Positions 34,365-35,620 of a DNA stretch of 35,620 nt are shown one piece after another. The DNA comes from Actinomycetota bacterium (lineage in GTDB: Bacteria > Actinomycetota > Actinomycetes > Propionibacteriales > Nocardioidaceae). The stretch is from NCBI GenBank assembly GCA_009701885.1, contig WLJH01000033.1, positions 1-35,620 of the forward strand, in the 5' to 3' direction. The stretch's first letter is position 1; the number at the start of each line of letters is the position of its first letter. Below the pieces are notes generated by a model. It was not told where the DNA came from and searched no databases. It was given only the letters and a program-made list of their open reading frames with translations. The position numbers were made by a program, and so were the translations under genes.

Positions 34365-35620
34365 GCCCCGGCCGGCTGCTGCCGGTCCTGCTCGCGGGCG
34401 CCCTCCTGCTCAGCGGCTGCACGGGCGAGGACGGGTCCGAGGAGCCGTCCCGCGGCGAGTCAGCCGCGAGCCCGTCGGCCGGTGAGGGGGAGGGGGCGCC
34501 GGCCCCGACCGCGTCCGAGCGGCTGGGCCTGGCCACCGGGTGGGGACCCTCGCGCACCCAGCTGGACCGAGCCGCGCGCCAGGCCCGCTCGATGTCGCTG
34601 ACGGACCTCGCCGGGCAGGTGGTGGTGGCCCGGTGGACCGGTGGGACGGTGCCGCCGACCCGGCTCGTGCGCGACCTCCACCTCGGCGGGCTGGTCGTCT
34701 TCGACGAGAACGTCGCCTCCGCGGCGGGTCTGCGCGCCGCCGCGCGCGGGCTCGAGCGGGCCGCCGGGCGGCCGCTGCTGCTGGCCGTGGACCAGGAGGG
34801 CGGCCTGGTCGAGCGGATCCGTGGTGAGGTGACCTCCCTGCCGGCCTTCATGGCCGCCGGGGCCGCGGGGGAGCCGGCGCTGACCCGGGCCGCCCATGCC
34901 GCCGTGGGACGCGAGCTGGCCTGGTCCGGGATCGACGTCGACCTGGCCCCGGACACCGACGTGACCGCCGGGCCCCGCGACCCGGTGATCGGCTCCCGCT
35001 CCGCGGGCTCGGACCCCGGCACGGTCGCGCGGCAGGGCGTCGCCGCCGCACGCGGGCTCCGTGACGCCGGGGTGCTCCCGGTGGTCAAGCACTTCCCCGG
35101 CCACGGGTCGCTGACCGTGGACAGCCACCTGGGGCTGCCGGTGCAGCCGCGTCCCGTCGTGCAGCTGGAGCGCACCGACCTGGTGCCCTTCCGGGCGGCG
35201 GTCGAGGCGGACCTGCCGGCGGTGATGATCGGCCACATCGCCGTGCGCGACCTGGACCCGGACGTGCCGGCCACGGTCTCCCGCTCGGTGATCAACGGGC
35301 TCCTGCGCGAGTCCCTGGGCTTCGAGGGGCTGGTGGTCAGCGACGCGCTGGAGATGGCGGCGCTGCGCGGGGTCCCGCGCCCCGCGGTGGGGTTCCTCCG
35401 GGCCGGGGGCGACGTCGTGCTCATGCCGACCGACCCGGCGGCCACGGTGCGCAGCATCGTCGGCGCGGTCCGCGAGGGACGGCTGCCGCTGCGCCGCCTC
35501 CAGCAGGCCGCTGCCCGGGTCCTGGCGGTCCAGGCCTGGCAACGGCCCCGGCCCGCGGCGCCGGGCACGGCCGCCCGCGCCGTACGCCGCCTGGCCGACG
35601 CGGCCACCACCTCGGTCGCC
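34361..35620 (+). CDS. Glycoside hydrolase family 3 lipoprotein (partial, 3' end outside window)
   Basis: The frame is open for 420 codons to the right edge. The lipobox LLSGC places the lipidated cysteine at C20, followed by a charged Ser/Glu/Pro linker. The GH3 domain carries VDQEGG, KHFPGHG, VDSH (acid/base pair) and SDALEM with the catalytic Asp. It is a paralogue of the GH3 lipoprotein at 15988-17334: the segments GWGP, LAGQV and LVRDLHL are in the same order, and both follow a housekeeping gene with a 4-nt overlap. It should act on N-acetylhexosaminides at the cell surface. Nearly full length; only the last residues may be missing. Confidence 0.9.
   Translation, partial: MSPGRLLPVLLAGALLLSGCTGEDGSEEPSRGESAASPSAGEGEGAPAPTASERLGLATGWGPSRTQLDRAARQARSMSLTDLAGQVVVARWTGGTVPPTRLVRDLHLGGLVVFDENVASAAGLRAAARGLERAAGRPLLLAVDQEGGLVERIRGEVTSLPAFMAAGAAGEPALTRAAHAAVGRELAWSGIDVDLAPDTDVTAGPRDPVIGSRSAGSDPGTVARQGVAAARGLRDAGVLPVVKHFPGHGSLTVDSHLGLPVQPRPVVQLERTDLVPFRAAVEADLPAVMIGHIAVRDLDPDVPATVSRSVINGLLRESLGFEGLVVSDALEMAALRGVPRPAVGFLRAGGDVVLMPTDPAATVRSIVGAVREGRLPLRRLQQAAARVLAVQAWQRPRPAAPGTAARAVRRLADAATTSVA

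Overview
The window reads as chromosomal core sequence from a very GC-rich actinobacterium. The evidence is strong third-position GC bias, many GTG starts, a group 1 sigma factor with a Lys/Ala-rich N-terminus, a linked group 2 sigma factor, PorA/DUF3068, DUF4192 and DUF7455-type proteins, and a gyrB-like gene beside the principal sigma gene. The gene set fits Nocardioidaceae (Nocardioides-like), but this is an inference from gene content. I see no phage, transposon, CRISPR array, tRNA or rRNA gene.

Layout. 1-4.3 kb: the end of a rightward membrane protein, then a leftward pair (polytopic GT-C-like membrane protein and acyltransferase-3 protein) and a rightward PorA/DUF3068 protein. 4.3-7.0 kb: a leftward operon of a decapeptide-repeat protein and a SAM methyltransferase, divergent from an APH-type kinase-fold protein. 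7.1-9.8 kb: a secreted thrombospondin type-3 repeat protein. 10.2-11.7 kb: rpsA. 11.8-14.2 kb: a translationally coupled pair of an AlkZ/YcaQ-like DNA glycosylase and a short acyl-CoA synthetase. 14.2-17.3 kb: a PEP-mutase family protein, a small membrane protein, coaE and a GH3 lipoprotein. 17.5-20.9 kb: a group 2 sigma factor (SigB) and oligopeptidase B. 21.0-23.1 kb: pxpABC (5-oxoprolinase). 23.1-24.5 kb: dinB. 24.7-27.1 kb: a DUF4192 protein and a GCS2-family ligase. 27.2-29.7 kb: a hypothetical protein, a universal stress protein, a possible ACT-domain protein and an HhH-GPD protein. 29.9-31.4 kb: the principal sigma factor. 31.5-35.6 kb: a DUF7455-type zinc-ribbon protein, divergent from a type IIA topoisomerase B subunit / small membrane protein / GH3 lipoprotein operon that runs off the right edge.

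Together the window combines housekeeping (S1, CoaE, principal sigma factor, topoisomerase), stress and DNA repair (SigB, DinB, AlkZ-like, HhH-GPD, USP) and cell-surface functions (GH3 lipoproteins, TSP3 protein, acyltransferase). Cross-cutting signals: (i) -10 hexamers sit 6-7 nt before many start codons, indicating leaderless mRNAs; (ii) two identical-architecture GGGAAT-N18-GTTG promoters of the SigR/SigH class precede sigB and the DUF7455-type gene, suggesting a common thiol or envelope stress input; (iii) co-directional genes are repeatedly joined by 4-nt GTGA/ATGA overlaps; (iv) convergent genes are separated by perfect inverted-repeat terminators.

The least explained protein is the decapeptide-repeat protein at 5191-5988. 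I found no clear evidence for a wholly new multi-gene system.
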